Shown here piece after piece: positions 42,377 through 51,521 of a stretch of 64,000 nucleotides of DNA. A model generated the notes under the pieces. The model saw only the letters and a list, made by a program, of their open reading frames with translations. It was not told the origin of the DNA and searched no databases. The translations under genes were made by a program, and so were the position numbers. Position 1 is the first letter of the stretch, and each line of letters begins with the position of its first letter. The DNA comes from Comamonadaceae bacterium UBA2121 (lineage in GTDB: Bacteria > Pseudomonadota > Gammaproteobacteria > Burkholderiales > Burkholderiaceae_C), in NCBI GenBank assembly GCA_002331385.1, contig DCYB01000011.1, forward strand, positions 62,001-126,000, given 5' to 3'.

Positions 42377-42913
42377 TTACAGCCACCTCCAGAACGCGAT
42401 CACCAGCAGCGTGCAGAACGCGGCGACCAGATCGTCGAACATGATGCCGAAGCCGCCGCGCCAACCAAAGCCCTTGAAGAGCTGGTCGGCCCATTTCACC
42501 GGGCCGGGCTTGGCGGCGTCGAAGAAGCGGAACAGGCCGAATGCAATCAGTTGGCCGAGAAACCCCATCGGCATGGCGAGCCACAGGATGATCCACATGG
42601 CGACGATTTCGTCCCACACGATGCTGCCCGGATCGGCCACGCCCATGTTTTTGGCGGTGATGGTGCAGGCCACCCAGCCGATGACGAGCGATGCCGCGAT
42701 CACCATGCCGATGTGCGCGGGCGTGAGCCACAGTTGCAGCACAAGAAATGCAAGCCAACCCCAGAGCGTGCCCACGGTGCCGGGCGCAACGCGCGAGAGG
42801 CCGCTGCCGAAACCGAGTGCGATCAGGTGCAGCGGATGGGAGAACATGAATCCACGCAGCGATCGGCGCGGCGGATTGGGGGGCAGCGGGGCAGCGGCAG
42901 GGGCGTCTTGCAT
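42377..42913 (-). CDS. pgpA: phosphatidylglycerophosphatase A
   Basis: 178-residue inner-membrane phosphatase producing phosphatidylglycerol. Family signature LIALGFGSGLSRVAPGTVGTLWGW (about 30-53) and IVWDEIVAMWIILWLAMP (about 102-119), with several membrane segments. Part of the thiL-pgpA-pncC order common in betaproteobacteria, here interrupted by the DUF4139 gene. Confidence 0.95.
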   Translation of the reverse strand: MQDAPAAAPLPPNPPRRSLRGFMFSHPLHLIALGFGSGLSRVAPGTVGTLWGWLAFLVLQLWLTPAHIGMVIAASLVIGWVACTITAKNMGVADPGSIVWDEIVAMWIILWLAMPMGFLGQLIAFGLFRFFDAAKPGPVKWADQLFKGFGWRGGFGIMFDDLVAAFCTLLVIAFWRWL

Positions 42914-42925
42914 AAGGCGTTCAGG

Positions 42926-44551
42926 TCAGCGCGATTCGGAGAGGATGGCGTCTTTCGGGTAGCGCAGTGTATGCGTTGCGGTGAAGCGTGCGGAGCTTGC
43001 GGGTGCCAGAGACTGGCTCCACAGCACCAGCCCGGGTTGGCGGTTCCATTGCAGGTCGGCAGGTTGAGGGGTGTATTGCGATTCGACGCGGATCTGCTGG
43101 TTGCGCGACACCGGCGCTGCTTCCAGCACTTGCAACTCCACGGAGCGCTGGTGGCGATTGTCGATACGGTAGGCATGCTCCACCTTGCGCTCGGTGTCCG
43201 ATCCGATGAAGCCCGCGCTGCCCGCATTCTGTTGTTGGGGCTCGGCGGTCACGATGATGCGTTCGTCGCGCCCGAAGGACAGGCCCACGCGTGCGAGATC
43301 GCCATCGTTGTTGTTCAGCGTGCCCTGACCCACATAAGCGCTGTCGCGGTACAGCGCCACGCTGGCGCTGGGCCAGACGCCCGGCAGCACGGGCAATTGC
43401 GCGATCAGATAGGCCAACGGCTCCATGGCGGGCGCGGTGCGCGTGACGAGCTGGGCCTGCACGTCCTGCGCGCCCAGCGTGAGCGTGATGCGCTGTCCGC
43501 CAGTGGGCACGGTGATGCGCTGCGGCACGTTGAATTCGGTGGCGTAGGCGTTGTCGGTGGTCTGCACGTCAAAGCTTGGCATGTCGGCTGCGTCGGCAGC
43601 GCTGTTGCCTGCGGACGCAGCGATCGGCGCGGGCGCTGCTGCAGGCGCCATACGCATCAATTCCTTGCTGGTCACCGGCGTGGGCGGAGGCTGGATGTCC
43701 AGCGTCCACTGGCTTGGCAGCCGCCCCGCGGTGCGCTGAGTGGGTTGGCCGGTGGACAGTACCAGCGGCACGTTGTTCCAGTCTTCGCCCGTGTTCTGGG
43801 CGACGAGTGCGAGTCGCTCGAGCTTGACCTTGCCATTCGCGCTGTCGAGTGTGGCGCGATAGCTGGGCGACCAGCCGGGGCCGCGCACCTGATAGGACAG
43901 GCGCAGTTCGGCCTCGCGGTCGCTGGCCAGGGTGACGGTGACGCTGGACAAGCGCGTCTGCGGGTTGGATACGCGATCACGCTCCTTGAGGACCATCTGG
44001 TAGCGCAGCTCTGCATCTTCCTGCTTGCGCTTGGCATGGTGCAGGCGTTGCAGCACGTCTTGTGCCGAGCGCCGCAGCGCCTCGGTCGTCACGTTGATGG
44101 CGGCAGAGCCGGGTGTGCCGGGGGCGGCGTAGCGGGTTTCAGGCGGAATCTTGGCAACGGTGTTGAGATAGGTCTCCGACAGTTGCAGTGACTCGGTTTC
44201 GGCCTTGGCGGTGGCCAGTTGGTCCTGCGCCTCGCGCAGCGCGGTATCGAGCGGCGAAATGCAGAGAGGATCGAGTTCGCGCTCGCGCGTGCGGATGCTG
44301 GCCTCGCCGATGCGCAAAGCGGCATCGCCCTGCACCTGCAGGCTGCGTGTGTCGATGTTGGCGGGAAGGCAGCGGAAGGTGAAGCTGCGCGCCCCGGCGG
44401 GCACGCGCGCAGTGCGTTCGACCGTGGCGGAACCGGGATAGAGCTTGACCTGGGTGATGCGCGAAGCGGCTTCAGCGGCCTGCGCGCCGTGCGCCGAAAA
44501 CAGCAGTGCTGCGGCAAGCGCAGCGGCCTGCAGGGAATGTCTGGTGTGCAT
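42926..44551 (-). CDS. secreted DUF4139 (mucoidy-inhibitor MuiA-like) protein
   Basis: 541 residues from ATG 44551, with a signal peptide (about 1-26, ending AQA). N-terminal DUF4140 region (ITQVKLYPGSATVERTARVPAG), a middle coiled-coil (AREAQDQLATAKAETESLQL) and a C-terminal DUF4139 beta-rich domain (ELRLSYQVRGPGWSPSYRATL; NRHQRSVELQVLE). Function is unknown; the family is named for mucoidy effects. It sits between thiL and pgpA and is likely co-transcribed. Confidence 0.85.
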   Translation of the reverse strand: MHTRHSLQAAALAAALLFSAHGAQAAEAASRITQVKLYPGSATVERTARVPAGARSFTFRCLPANIDTRSLQVQGDAALRIGEASIRTRERELDPLCISPLDTALREAQDQLATAKAETESLQLSETYLNTVAKIPPETRYAAPGTPGSAAINVTTEALRRSAQDVLQRLHHAKRKQEDAELRYQMVLKERDRVSNPQTRLSSVTVTLASDREAELRLSYQVRGPGWSPSYRATLDSANGKVKLERLALVAQNTGEDWNNVPLVLSTGQPTQRTAGRLPSQWTLDIQPPPTPVTSKELMRMAPAAAPAPIAASAGNSAADAADMPSFDVQTTDNAYATEFNVPQRITVPTGGQRITLTLGAQDVQAQLVTRTAPAMEPLAYLIAQLPVLPGVWPSASVALYRDSAYVGQGTLNNNDGDLARVGLSFGRDERIIVTAEPQQQNAGSAGFIGSDTERKVEHAYRIDNRHQRSVELQVLEAAPVSRNQQIRVESQYTPQPADLQWNRQPGLVLWSQSLAPASSARFTATHTLRYPKDAILSESR

Positions 44552-44656
44552 GAGACCTCGTGAGTCGAAGGTGCAGGGGTCCAAGATTCAGCCGCCATGC
44601 TAACAGTGCGGGCGGGCACAACGGCACCGCTTGGCGTGCCAAGGCACTGCAACGCA

Positions 44657-45631
44657 TCAAGCGGGGTCCACAAAATGATCGAAAGAGGCCCAATGTTGCT
44701 GCGCCAGCGGTGCGCCGTCGGCATCGAGGACACGCAATCCGGGTTGCGCGGTGATGACGCCAACGCGGGTAACGGGTGTGGCCGCGCGCTGTGCGGCTTC
44801 GAGCACTTGCGCACGCTTGTCGGCGGGCGCGGTAAACAGCAACTCGTAATCATCACCGCCGGAGAGCGCTGCCTGAACCCACTGCTGCTGCGGGAGCGTG
44901 CAGCCGCTGCGACGTGCGGCGATGGTGCCGATGGCAGCGTCGGCATCGATGTCAGCCCCCACATGCGATTGCTCGAGGATGTGCGCGAGATCGCCCAGCA
45001 GGCCGTCGCTCAGGTCGAGTGCGCTGTGGGCGATGCCGCGCAATTGCGTGCCGAGAGCGACGCGCGGTGTGGGGCACTCCAGTCGGGCGCGCGCGGCAGC
45101 GAGCACGTCGGCGGGCAAGGTGATGTGTCCCAGCAGCGCTTCCAGCGCCAGACGTGCATCGCCCAGCGTGCCGCTGACCCAGATGTCGTCGCCCGCTTTG
45201 GCGCCGCTGCGCAGCAATGCCGCGCCAGCGGGGACTTCGCCAAAAATGGTGATGCAGATGTTGAGCGGACCGCGGGTGGTGTCGCCGCCGACCAGTTCGC
45301 ATGCATGCGCGTCGGCCAGCGCGAGCAGGCCTTGCGAAAAGCCCTGGAGCCATGCTTCGTTGGCCTCTGGCAAGGCGAGCGCCAGCGTGAACGCCAGTGG
45401 CCGTGCGCCGCTCGCGGCGAGGTCGCTCAGGTTCACCGCCAGTGCCTTGTGGCCGAGCGTGCGCGGATCCACGTTGTCAAAGAAATGGCGTCCTGCCACC
45501 AGCATATCGCTGGACACCGCCAACTGCATGCCCGGCGTGGGGCGCAGCAGCGCGCAATCGTCGCCCACGCCCAGCGCGGCGCGGTGCACCGGACGGACGA
45601 AGTACCGGGCGATCAGGTCGAATTCACTCAT
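44657..45631 (-). CDS. thiL: thiamine-monophosphate kinase
   Basis: 324 residues from MSEFDLIARYF (start 45631; two upstream Met codons are less likely). Phosphorylates thiamine phosphate to the cofactor form thiamine diphosphate. AIR-synthase-fold signatures: GVGDDCALL with metal-binding Asp pair (about 21-29), VNLSDLAASGARPLAF, VGGDTTRGPL, and ALDLSDGLLGDL near 205-216. Usual length for ThiL. Confidence 0.95.
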   Translation of the reverse strand: MSEFDLIARYFVRPVHRAALGVGDDCALLRPTPGMQLAVSSDMLVAGRHFFDNVDPRTLGHKALAVNLSDLAASGARPLAFTLALALPEANEAWLQGFSQGLLALADAHACELVGGDTTRGPLNICITIFGEVPAGAALLRSGAKAGDDIWVSGTLGDARLALEALLGHITLPADVLAAARARLECPTPRVALGTQLRGIAHSALDLSDGLLGDLAHILEQSHVGADIDADAAIGTIAARRSGCTLPQQQWVQAALSGGDDYELLFTAPADKRAQVLEAAQRAATPVTRVGVITAQPGLRVLDADGAPLAQQHWASFDHFVDPA

Positions 45632-45690
45632 CATCAGCATGGCGCACAGGCGCCGGAATCGGGGTTCTCAAAAACGCGCAGGCCAGAAGG

Positions 45691-46809
45691 TCACTTGCCG
45701 CGAAAACGCTGCGCCGCTTGGCGGCTGACTTCCGCCAGCATTTGCTCTTTGCGTTGGCAGTCGCGCAGCCAGCGGGCGTCATTGTGGTTCTTTTCCACAT
45801 CGCTGCGCAGCAACTGCAGCGCGCCGGATGCGCCTTGCTCCTTGGCAAACGGGGCGATGCGGTCCATGGTCTGCAGGATGTGGTCGCGCAATTGCATGTG
45901 CTGGCCGGTGGCGGGGTCGACGTATACGGCATCCAGTCCGAAACGGCAGGCCTGGAAGCGGTTGTAGGTGTAGACGAGGTAGTCGTCCTCCTCGGGCGTG
46001 AAGGGCTGCTCGCTCAGGAACCATGCCCCGAGCGATTGCACGTAACCCGCCAGCGCCGCCGCGCGCTCGATGGTGAGCGGCGTGTCGAACACGCGGATTT
46101 CAATGGTGCCGTATTCGGGCTTGGGGCGGATGTCCCAGTAGAAATCCTTCATGCTCTTGACCACGCCAGTGCGGGTCATCTTGTCGAAGTAGCCTTCAAA
46201 TTCTTTCCAGCTCAACACGCACGGCGCACGGCCCGACAGCGGGAATGCGAAGACGGAGTTCAGGCGCGCCGAGTCGAACTGCGTGTCCTGCCCCTGCACG
46301 TAGGGGCTGGAGGCCGACAGCGCAATGCAGTGCGGAATGTAGCGCGACATGCGATGCAGCATGAGCAGCGCGGCATCGGCGTCCGGGCAGCCGATGTGCA
46401 CGTGCTGGCCGAAGATGGTGAACTGCTTGGTCAGGTAGCCGTAGAGCGCGGAGAGTTCGTGAAAGCGCGGCTTGTCGTAGATGCGGCGCTCGTGCCATTG
46501 CTGGAACGGGTGCGTGCCGCCGCCTGCGACGGCGATGTTGAGCTTGTCTGCGCTTTTGACCAGCGCATCGCGGATCGGTGTGAGCTGGCCGAGCACTTCG
46601 CTGCACGAGCGGCACACGTCGGTCGAGATTTCGATCATCGCGCTGGTCATCTCGGGCACGACGCTGCCGGGCAGTTGCTGCTTGAGCATGAGGCGCAGCA
46701 TGTCGTCGGCGTAGGGGGCGAGATCGTAGTCGTGCGTGTTCAGCAGCTGCAATTCCAGCTCGACGCCCAGCGTGAGCGGCTCGGATTGGTGAAAGGCTTC
46801 AAGACTCAC
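45691..46809 (-). CDS. glutamate-cysteine ligase, YbdK-type carboxylate-amine ligase
   Basis: 372 residues from GTG 46809 (GGAG at a suitable distance). The alternative start at 46872 overlaps the Kef gene and adds no family sequence. Motifs: LTLGVELELQLLN (metal-binding Glu pair), EMTSAMIEISTDVC, VAGGGTHPFQQW, GQHVHIGC and GTIEIRVFDTP. YbdK-type enzymes show weak gamma-glutamylcysteine synthetase activity; true glutathione synthesis is not assured. Start overlaps the Kef stop by 11 bases. Confidence 0.9.
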   Translation of the reverse strand: MSLEAFHQSEPLTLGVELELQLLNTHDYDLAPYADDMLRLMLKQQLPGSVVPEMTSAMIEISTDVCRSCSEVLGQLTPIRDALVKSADKLNIAVAGGGTHPFQQWHERRIYDKPRFHELSALYGYLTKQFTIFGQHVHIGCPDADAALLMLHRMSRYIPHCIALSASSPYVQGQDTQFDSARLNSVFAFPLSGRAPCVLSWKEFEGYFDKMTRTGVVKSMKDFYWDIRPKPEYGTIEIRVFDTPLTIERAAALAGYVQSLGAWFLSEQPFTPEEDDYLVYTYNRFQACRFGLDAVYVDPATGQHMQLRDHILQTMDRIAPFAKEQGASGALQLLRSDVEKNHNDARWLRDCQRKEQMLAEVSRQAAQRFRGK

Positions 46810-48058
46810 GAGGTGCTTCTCCAGAAGGGGGCAAGGGCAGTGCAGCCAGGGGTTTGTGGGCTTCGCCCGCACGGTAGAGCGCCGCCGTGGCGATCACCGC
46901 GCCAAACACTTCCATGAGCAGGATGGTGGGCAGTGCAATGCCGGAGATGATCGCGCCCGTCGAGGGCGAGGCCGACATGAACTGCGATGCAATCAGCAGC
47001 GCAATGGCGGACATGGGCGTCATCGCTGCGCCCAGCCACACGGCCTGACGCCAACTGGCTCCGCTGCCCGCATTGCCTACGGCGACGCCGAGCGCCTTGG
47101 CGGCCAGACGCACCACAATCAGCACCAGCACCGAGGCCGCGATGGTGGCGCTCCAGTCGGCCTGCGCGGCAACGGTGGAGACCAGCACGAACATCATCAT
47201 GGTGATGACCGAGGACGCCGTGCCCAGCATGCGGGGCAGCGCCCAGGGGCGCGGATGCAATTGCTTGATGAGCATGCCGCCGAGCAGCGCCGCCATGGGC
47301 GCGGAGCCGCCCAGATGCGCGGCGGTGGCGGTGCAGGCAGCGATCAGCGCGAGCACGAGAATGGAGGTGTTTTCGCTGGCGGGGCTCATGTAGCGCAAGG
47401 CCAGTCGAATCAGCAGCGACAGCAGCGCGCCCATCAGGATGGAGACGCCGAACATCACCATCACCGGCGGCACGGCCTCAAAGAAGCTGCTGCCCGGGCG
47501 TGCCAGCATCTGCGCGTGCGCGCCGCCAAACGTCAGCGCATACAGCGTGGACAGCGTCGCCAGCACGATGGCGCGATCCGTCACCGGTCCCGCGGCGCGC
47601 GTGTCGGCCACCACGCGCATGACCACGGCGGGCGATGCGGCCACGGCAACCAGCGCGATCGGCCCGGCGGCCTCGCGCGGCACGTTCAGCCACAGCATGG
47701 ACCAGTAGACCGCGAGATAGGTGAAGATGGATTCCGCCACGCTTTGCACCAGCACCATCGGGTTGTGCCGGAACCAGCGCCAGGGAATGCGGCCGCCTGC
47801 GTCGAACAGCACGATGGAGATGGCCAGTTCGATGAGGAACAGCCCGATGCCTTCGAGTGGCCAGTGACCGCCGCTGAACCCGAGCAGACCTGCAATCATG
47901 CCGACCAGCGAGTAGCCAACGACCTTGGGCAATCCGGTGTGGCGATAAATCAGGTATCCACATGCCGATGCCACTGCCAGCAGCAGCGCCCATTGCACGA
48001 TGGGCAGGCCTGCTGACGGGCGCAGCCATTGCCCCCAGAAACTCATCAGCTCATTCAT
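46799..48058 (-). CDS. Kef-type cation/proton antiporter (CPA2 family)
   Basis: 419 residues with about 12 membrane helices. CPA2 fold features: GYSLVGMIAGLLGF (helix 3), FLIELAISIVLFDAGGRIPW, and the AAMTPMSAIALLIASQF segment. It ends after the membrane domain; the RCK/TrkA-N NAD-binding domain of KefB/KefC is absent, so regulation differs. Translation is coupled with the YbdK ligase; a glutathione-related link between the two is plausible because Kef systems are glutathione-gated, but that is inference. Confidence 0.85.
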   Translation of the reverse strand: MNELMSFWGQWLRPSAGLPIVQWALLLAVASACGYLIYRHTGLPKVVGYSLVGMIAGLLGFSGGHWPLEGIGLFLIELAISIVLFDAGGRIPWRWFRHNPMVLVQSVAESIFTYLAVYWSMLWLNVPREAAGPIALVAVAASPAVVMRVVADTRAAGPVTDRAIVLATLSTLYALTFGGAHAQMLARPGSSFFEAVPPVMVMFGVSILMGALLSLLIRLALRYMSPASENTSILVLALIAACTATAAHLGGSAPMAALLGGMLIKQLHPRPWALPRMLGTASSVITMMMFVLVSTVAAQADWSATIAASVLVLIVVRLAAKALGVAVGNAGSGASWRQAVWLGAAMTPMSAIALLIASQFMSASPSTGAIISGIALPTILLMEVFGAVIATAALYRAGEAHKPLAALPLPPSGEAPRES

Positions 48059-48144
48059 GTTTGCTGTCCTGTTGTTGTTCGCCTTGTTGGCGCGCGTGCA
48101 CCTCGCGCTGCGCCATGGTCATGCTGGGGAGCCGTGCGTCGGCG

Positions 48145-48172
48145 GCACTGCACCGGGTGACCCGTGCAGTGC
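48145..48172. other. strong 12-bp hairpin in the Kef upstream region
   Basis: GCACTGCA (48145-48152) and TGCAGTGC (48165-48172) enclose CGGG-TGA-CCCG with one bulged C. It lies in the 244-bp gap between the COG4389 gene and the Kef gene. There is no T tract on either side, so it is not a simple intrinsic terminator; it could be an operator or an mRNA structure. Confidence 0.6.
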
Positions 48173-48302
48173 TCGCGCATGCGCTGATGAACCCTTGCAC
48201 TGCGGTGTGCGAACCAGTCGGATGCACGGTTTGTTACCGTGCCGGACTGCCGCTCACTGCCGCCCGTACCCCCGGCGCTGTGGCGCTGATGGGCGTACCA
48301 TA

Positions 48303-50291
48303 TCAGACGTTTCTGCGCGTCGGCGCAAAAAAACTCAATGGTGCGTGGAGTATCCGGTGACGCAGCGCGCTGTAGATGCGTGAACGCTCTACGCCGGTCA
48401 CGTTTTGCGCGCGCAATGCGAGGCGGAACGCCAGATAGAAGCTCACCAACACGTTCAGTGCGCCGATGAACGGCAGCGTCGCCATCGACCACCAGAAAGC
48501 GGGTTGATGGATCACGTCCTGCCCCAGTGCTGCCGCAGCCGCTGCCATCTGGCCGGTGGAGAGCGTGACGTGTCGCACATCGAGCCCCAGCCCGAAAAAC
48601 GCGGCAAACACGGGCGCCAAGCCCAACATGAAACCCAGTGAGATATTCGCCGCCAGCCCCGAGAGGTTGTCGCGCAGGAAGCGCGCGCAGCGCGTGGCGC
48701 GCGCTGCGCCCAGAGCGCGCGTGATGCGCGGGTTGTAGTGGATGGCGGCGTCGAGCCGGTGCAGCACAAACCAGTTCTCCACCCAGCCGGCAAAAATGCT
48801 GGAGGTGAACAGCAACACGCCGGTGAAGGCGGCAAACAGCAGCGAGCCGCCCCAGGGCTTGAGCGATTCGATCACATGCAGGGCTTCCTTTTCGCTGATG
48901 GCCGAATGGCCGAACGCCTGCGCCAACAGCAGCGTCATGCCCAGGACCGCCGGAAACACGACCAGCACGTTGCCCAGAATGGCGGCCACCTGCGAGCGCA
49001 CGAGGTGCGCGACCTCGTCCACAAAGGCGGTTTCGCCGCCTTCATCATCGATGTCCTTGAGTTTCGCCGCCATGGCCGGCGCCGTCATGGCGGGCTGTTT
49101 GGTCGCGACCGTGAAGTGCAACAACTGCACCAGCACGAAGCTGATGGCGTAGTTGGTGCCCGCCCAGAAGCCGCTCCAGAACGCCGAGAACGCCAGCGTG
49201 TAGAGCCAGAACTTGATCAGCGTGGTGAAGGCCATGACCAGACCGCCGCCCGCGGCCTTCTTCACCATCGAAAAATATTCCGAGGCGGAGCGCGTGATGT
49301 AGTGCGAGCCGGTTTCCGCATTGCGCTCGGCCATCTTGGCGGCAAGCAACGAGGAGTTGGCCGTCATCAGCGCACGCAGGCTGCGGCGCTCCAGTCCCAC
49401 GTTCACCAGACGCGACAGAAGCTTGACGGCGGCAACGTCGGGCTTGGGCGAAAGCAGGCATTCCAGCAGCTCGCGCACACGCAGGATGCGGGCGCGCAAC
49501 TGGCGCAGGCGGAACACGAGGCCGACGGAAATGCCGTTGTCCTCAAAGTGCGAATAGACCGAGTTGGCGGCATTGCGGCAGGCGTCCAGACGCTCGCGAA
49601 AGCGCGCCACCGTGCCGTTCAGCCGGTCGCTGGTGCGCAGTGGGTGCAGCACTTCGATGCGCAGGCTTTCGGCGTCGCTGATCAGCTCGTGAAAGGGTTG
49701 TTCCTCGCGCGCCTCGTCGGTCATGCGCAGGCGCAGCTCCGGGGCAAAACCGGTCGCCAGGATGTTGCCTGCGCAATAGGTGATGGCGTCGGCCAGCGCC
49801 ACATGCCAGCGCGTGGAGCCATCGCCCTGTTCGCTGTCGGGCGTGAGGATGTGGCTCAGGCGCTGGATGAGCGATTCGTCCAGCGCGTTCAGCCAGCGCG
49901 CGTCAAACTCGCTGTGCAGCGCGGACATGAACAGCTCGGACGCATCGATGGTGTCCGGGTTCGTGGGCAGCAGCTTGTAGCGCAGGCGCTCGGCCAGCTC
50001 GCTGAACATGGAGGTGCGCTGCGCAAAGCCGAAATCGGCCAGTAGCATGGTGATGTCCACCGACTGCGTGATCGCGCGCCACCACAGTTGCAGGCGTTCG
50101 CGCAGCACGGGGGATTGTTCGGCCAGCGTAACCAGCTCGGCCACACGTGCGGTGGCCAGCTCCACCGATTTGCCGTCGCCGCGCACCCAGTCGAGCAGCG
50201 CAATCAGTTGCAGATTGCGCCGTGCGAGGGAGGATTTGGGATCGACGGTGGAGAGAAGTTTGGTGAGTGAGAGACTGTCTGCGCTTTTCAA
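48303..50291 (-). CDS. COG4389 membrane protein annotated as 'site-specific recombinase Gcr'
   Basis: 662 residues. The N-terminal ~340 are helical and soluble; the C-terminal half has several membrane helices (for example GGGLVMAFTTLIKFWLYTLAFSAFW, LLFAAFTGVLLFTSSIFAGWV, ISLGFMLGLAPVFAAFFGLGL). No tyrosine- or serine-recombinase catalytic pattern is visible, so the database name is doubtful. It overlaps the apaG stop by four bases (ATGA) and is co-translated with it. Confidence 0.75.
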   Translation of the reverse strand: MKSADSLSLTKLLSTVDPKSSLARRNLQLIALLDWVRGDGKSVELATARVAELVTLAEQSPVLRERLQLWWRAITQSVDITMLLADFGFAQRTSMFSELAERLRYKLLPTNPDTIDASELFMSALHSEFDARWLNALDESLIQRLSHILTPDSEQGDGSTRWHVALADAITYCAGNILATGFAPELRLRMTDEAREEQPFHELISDAESLRIEVLHPLRTSDRLNGTVARFRERLDACRNAANSVYSHFEDNGISVGLVFRLRQLRARILRVRELLECLLSPKPDVAAVKLLSRLVNVGLERRSLRALMTANSSLLAAKMAERNAETGSHYITRSASEYFSMVKKAAGGGLVMAFTTLIKFWLYTLAFSAFWSGFWAGTNYAISFVLVQLLHFTVATKQPAMTAPAMAAKLKDIDDEGGETAFVDEVAHLVRSQVAAILGNVLVVFPAVLGMTLLLAQAFGHSAISEKEALHVIESLKPWGGSLLFAAFTGVLLFTSSIFAGWVENWFVLHRLDAAIHYNPRITRALGAARATRCARFLRDNLSGLAANISLGFMLGLAPVFAAFFGLGLDVRHVTLSTGQMAAAAAALGQDVIHQPAFWWSMATLPFIGALNVLVSFYLAFRLALRAQNVTGVERSRIYSALRHRILHAPLSFFAPTRRNV

Positions 50292-50695
50292 TGGAGCACT
50301 CGGTGATTCATGGACGTGTCGGTGCCTCCGTTGCCCATGGCCTCCAGCACGAAGAGGCTGATGGGGCAGGTGAATGGCTCACCGTCTTCCGCCACGCAGA
50401 AATAGCTTCCGTGCATCGTTCCCGAGGCGGTGCGCAGGCGGCATCCGCTCGTGTACTGGAATGCTTCGCCAGGACGCAGCAGCGGCTGCTGGCCCACGAC
50501 GCCCAGGCCTTTCACCTCTTCGGTGTGGCCGCGTGCATCGCTGATGATCCAGTGCCGCGAAATGAGCTGCGCTGGCACATCGCCCGTGTTGGTCACGGTG
50601 ATGGTGTAGGCGAAGCTGAAAACTTCGCGTTCGGGATTCGACTGGTCGGGAAGGTACTCGGTGAGCACCTCCACGGCAAATTGGTATTTGGGCAT
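50288..50695 (-). CDS. apaG: ApaG family protein
   Basis: 135-residue Fn3-like DUF525 protein. Signatures FSFAYTITVTNTGDVPAQLISRHWIISDARG (about 27-57) and LRPGEAFQYTSGCRLRTASGTMHGSYFCV (about 73-101). ApaG has been linked to cobalt resistance and magnesium efflux, but its biochemical role is unclear. Stop overlaps the next start. Confidence 0.93.
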   Translation of the reverse strand: MPKYQFAVEVLTEYLPDQSNPEREVFSFAYTITVTNTGDVPAQLISRHWIISDARGHTEEVKGLGVVGQQPLLRPGEAFQYTSGCRLRTASGTMHGSYFCVAEDGEPFTCPISLFVLEAMGNGGTDTSMNHRVLH

Positions 50696-50785
50696 ACGTC
50701 CGTATATGGTAGCGGCGGCGTGCAGGGGGCACTTGGGGACAGCCGAGGATAGGCAAGGGCCATCGCCTGCTGCGACAATTGGAAC

Positions 50786-51466
50786 ATGACCTCACAATTC
50801 CGCATCGCCCCCTCCATCCTGTCTGCCGACTTCGCCCGTCTGGGAGAAGAGGTCAGCCATGTGATCGCCGCTGGCGCCGACTGGATCCATTTTGACGTAA
50901 TGGACAACCACTACGTGCCCAATCTCACTTTTGGCCCCATGGTTTGCCAGGCGCTCAAGCCGCACGCCAAGACTGCCGACGGCACGCCGGTGCCCGTGGA
51001 CGTGCACCTGATGATCGAGCCGGTGGATGCGCTGGCCGCTGCTTTTGCCGACGCGGGCGCGGACTACATCAGCTTTCACCCGGACGCCTCGGCGCATGTG
51101 CACCGCAGCGTGCAGGCCATCCAATCGAAGGGCGTGAAGGCGGGACTGGTGTTCAACCCGGCAGCCTCGCTGGAGGTGCTGGACTGGATGATCGACGAGA
51201 TCGACCTCATCCTGATCATGAGCGTGAACCCCGGTTTCGGCGGCCAGAGCTTCATTGATTCCGCCCTGCGCAAGATCGAGCAGGCACGCAAGCGCATCGA
51301 CGCCTCGGGCCGCGACATTCGCCTGGAAGTGGACGGCGGCGTGAAGGTGGACAACATCCGCCGCGTGGCCGATGCGGGCGCAGACACCTTTGTCGCGGGC
51401 AGCGCGATTTTCGGCAAGAGCGACTACGCCGCCGTCATCCGCGACATGCGCAAAAATCTGGCATAA
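50786..51466 (+). CDS. rpe: ribulose-phosphate 3-epimerase
   Basis: 226-residue TIM barrel interconverting ribulose 5-phosphate and xylulose 5-phosphate. Motifs: IAPSILSADFARLGEEV (start), ADWIHFDVMDNHYVPNLTFGP with catalytic Asp, VDVHLMIEPVD, MSVNPGFGGQSFI (about 150-162) and VDGGVKVDNI (about 185-194). The rpe-gph-trpE neighbourhood is conserved in many proteobacteria. Ends in a bidirectional terminator. Confidence 0.97.
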   Translation: MTSQFRIAPSILSADFARLGEEVSHVIAAGADWIHFDVMDNHYVPNLTFGPMVCQALKPHAKTADGTPVPVDVHLMIEPVDALAAAFADAGADYISFHPDASAHVHRSVQAIQSKGVKAGLVFNPAASLEVLDWMIDEIDLILIMSVNPGFGGQSFIDSALRKIEQARKRIDASGRDIRLEVDGGVKVDNIRRVADAGADTFVAGSAIFGKSDYAAVIRDMRKNLA

Positions 51467-51468
51467 AA

Positions 51469-51491
51469 AAAGAGGTGCATGGCACCTCTTT
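51469..51491. terminator. bidirectional Rho-independent terminator
   Basis: AAAGAGGTGC (51469-51478) and GCACCTCTTT (51482-51491) form a 10-bp stem with an ATG loop, flanked by A-rich and T-rich ends. It serves rpe on the plus strand and the small secreted protein on the minus strand. Confidence 0.92.
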
Positions 51492-51521
51492 GGGTCAAAC
51501 CTGCTGATCAGCAGACAGGCA

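Noticed and set aside
41822..44191. 789-codon plus-strand open frame opposite pncC, pgpA and the DUF4139 gene
   Set aside because: His/Gln/Arg/Gly-rich composition without domains; it is the antisense shadow of three well-supported genes in high-GC DNA.
51479..51495. TGGCAC-containing sequence resembling a sigma-54 promoter
   Set aside because: It is the 3' arm of the rpe terminator and the -12 element does not fit.
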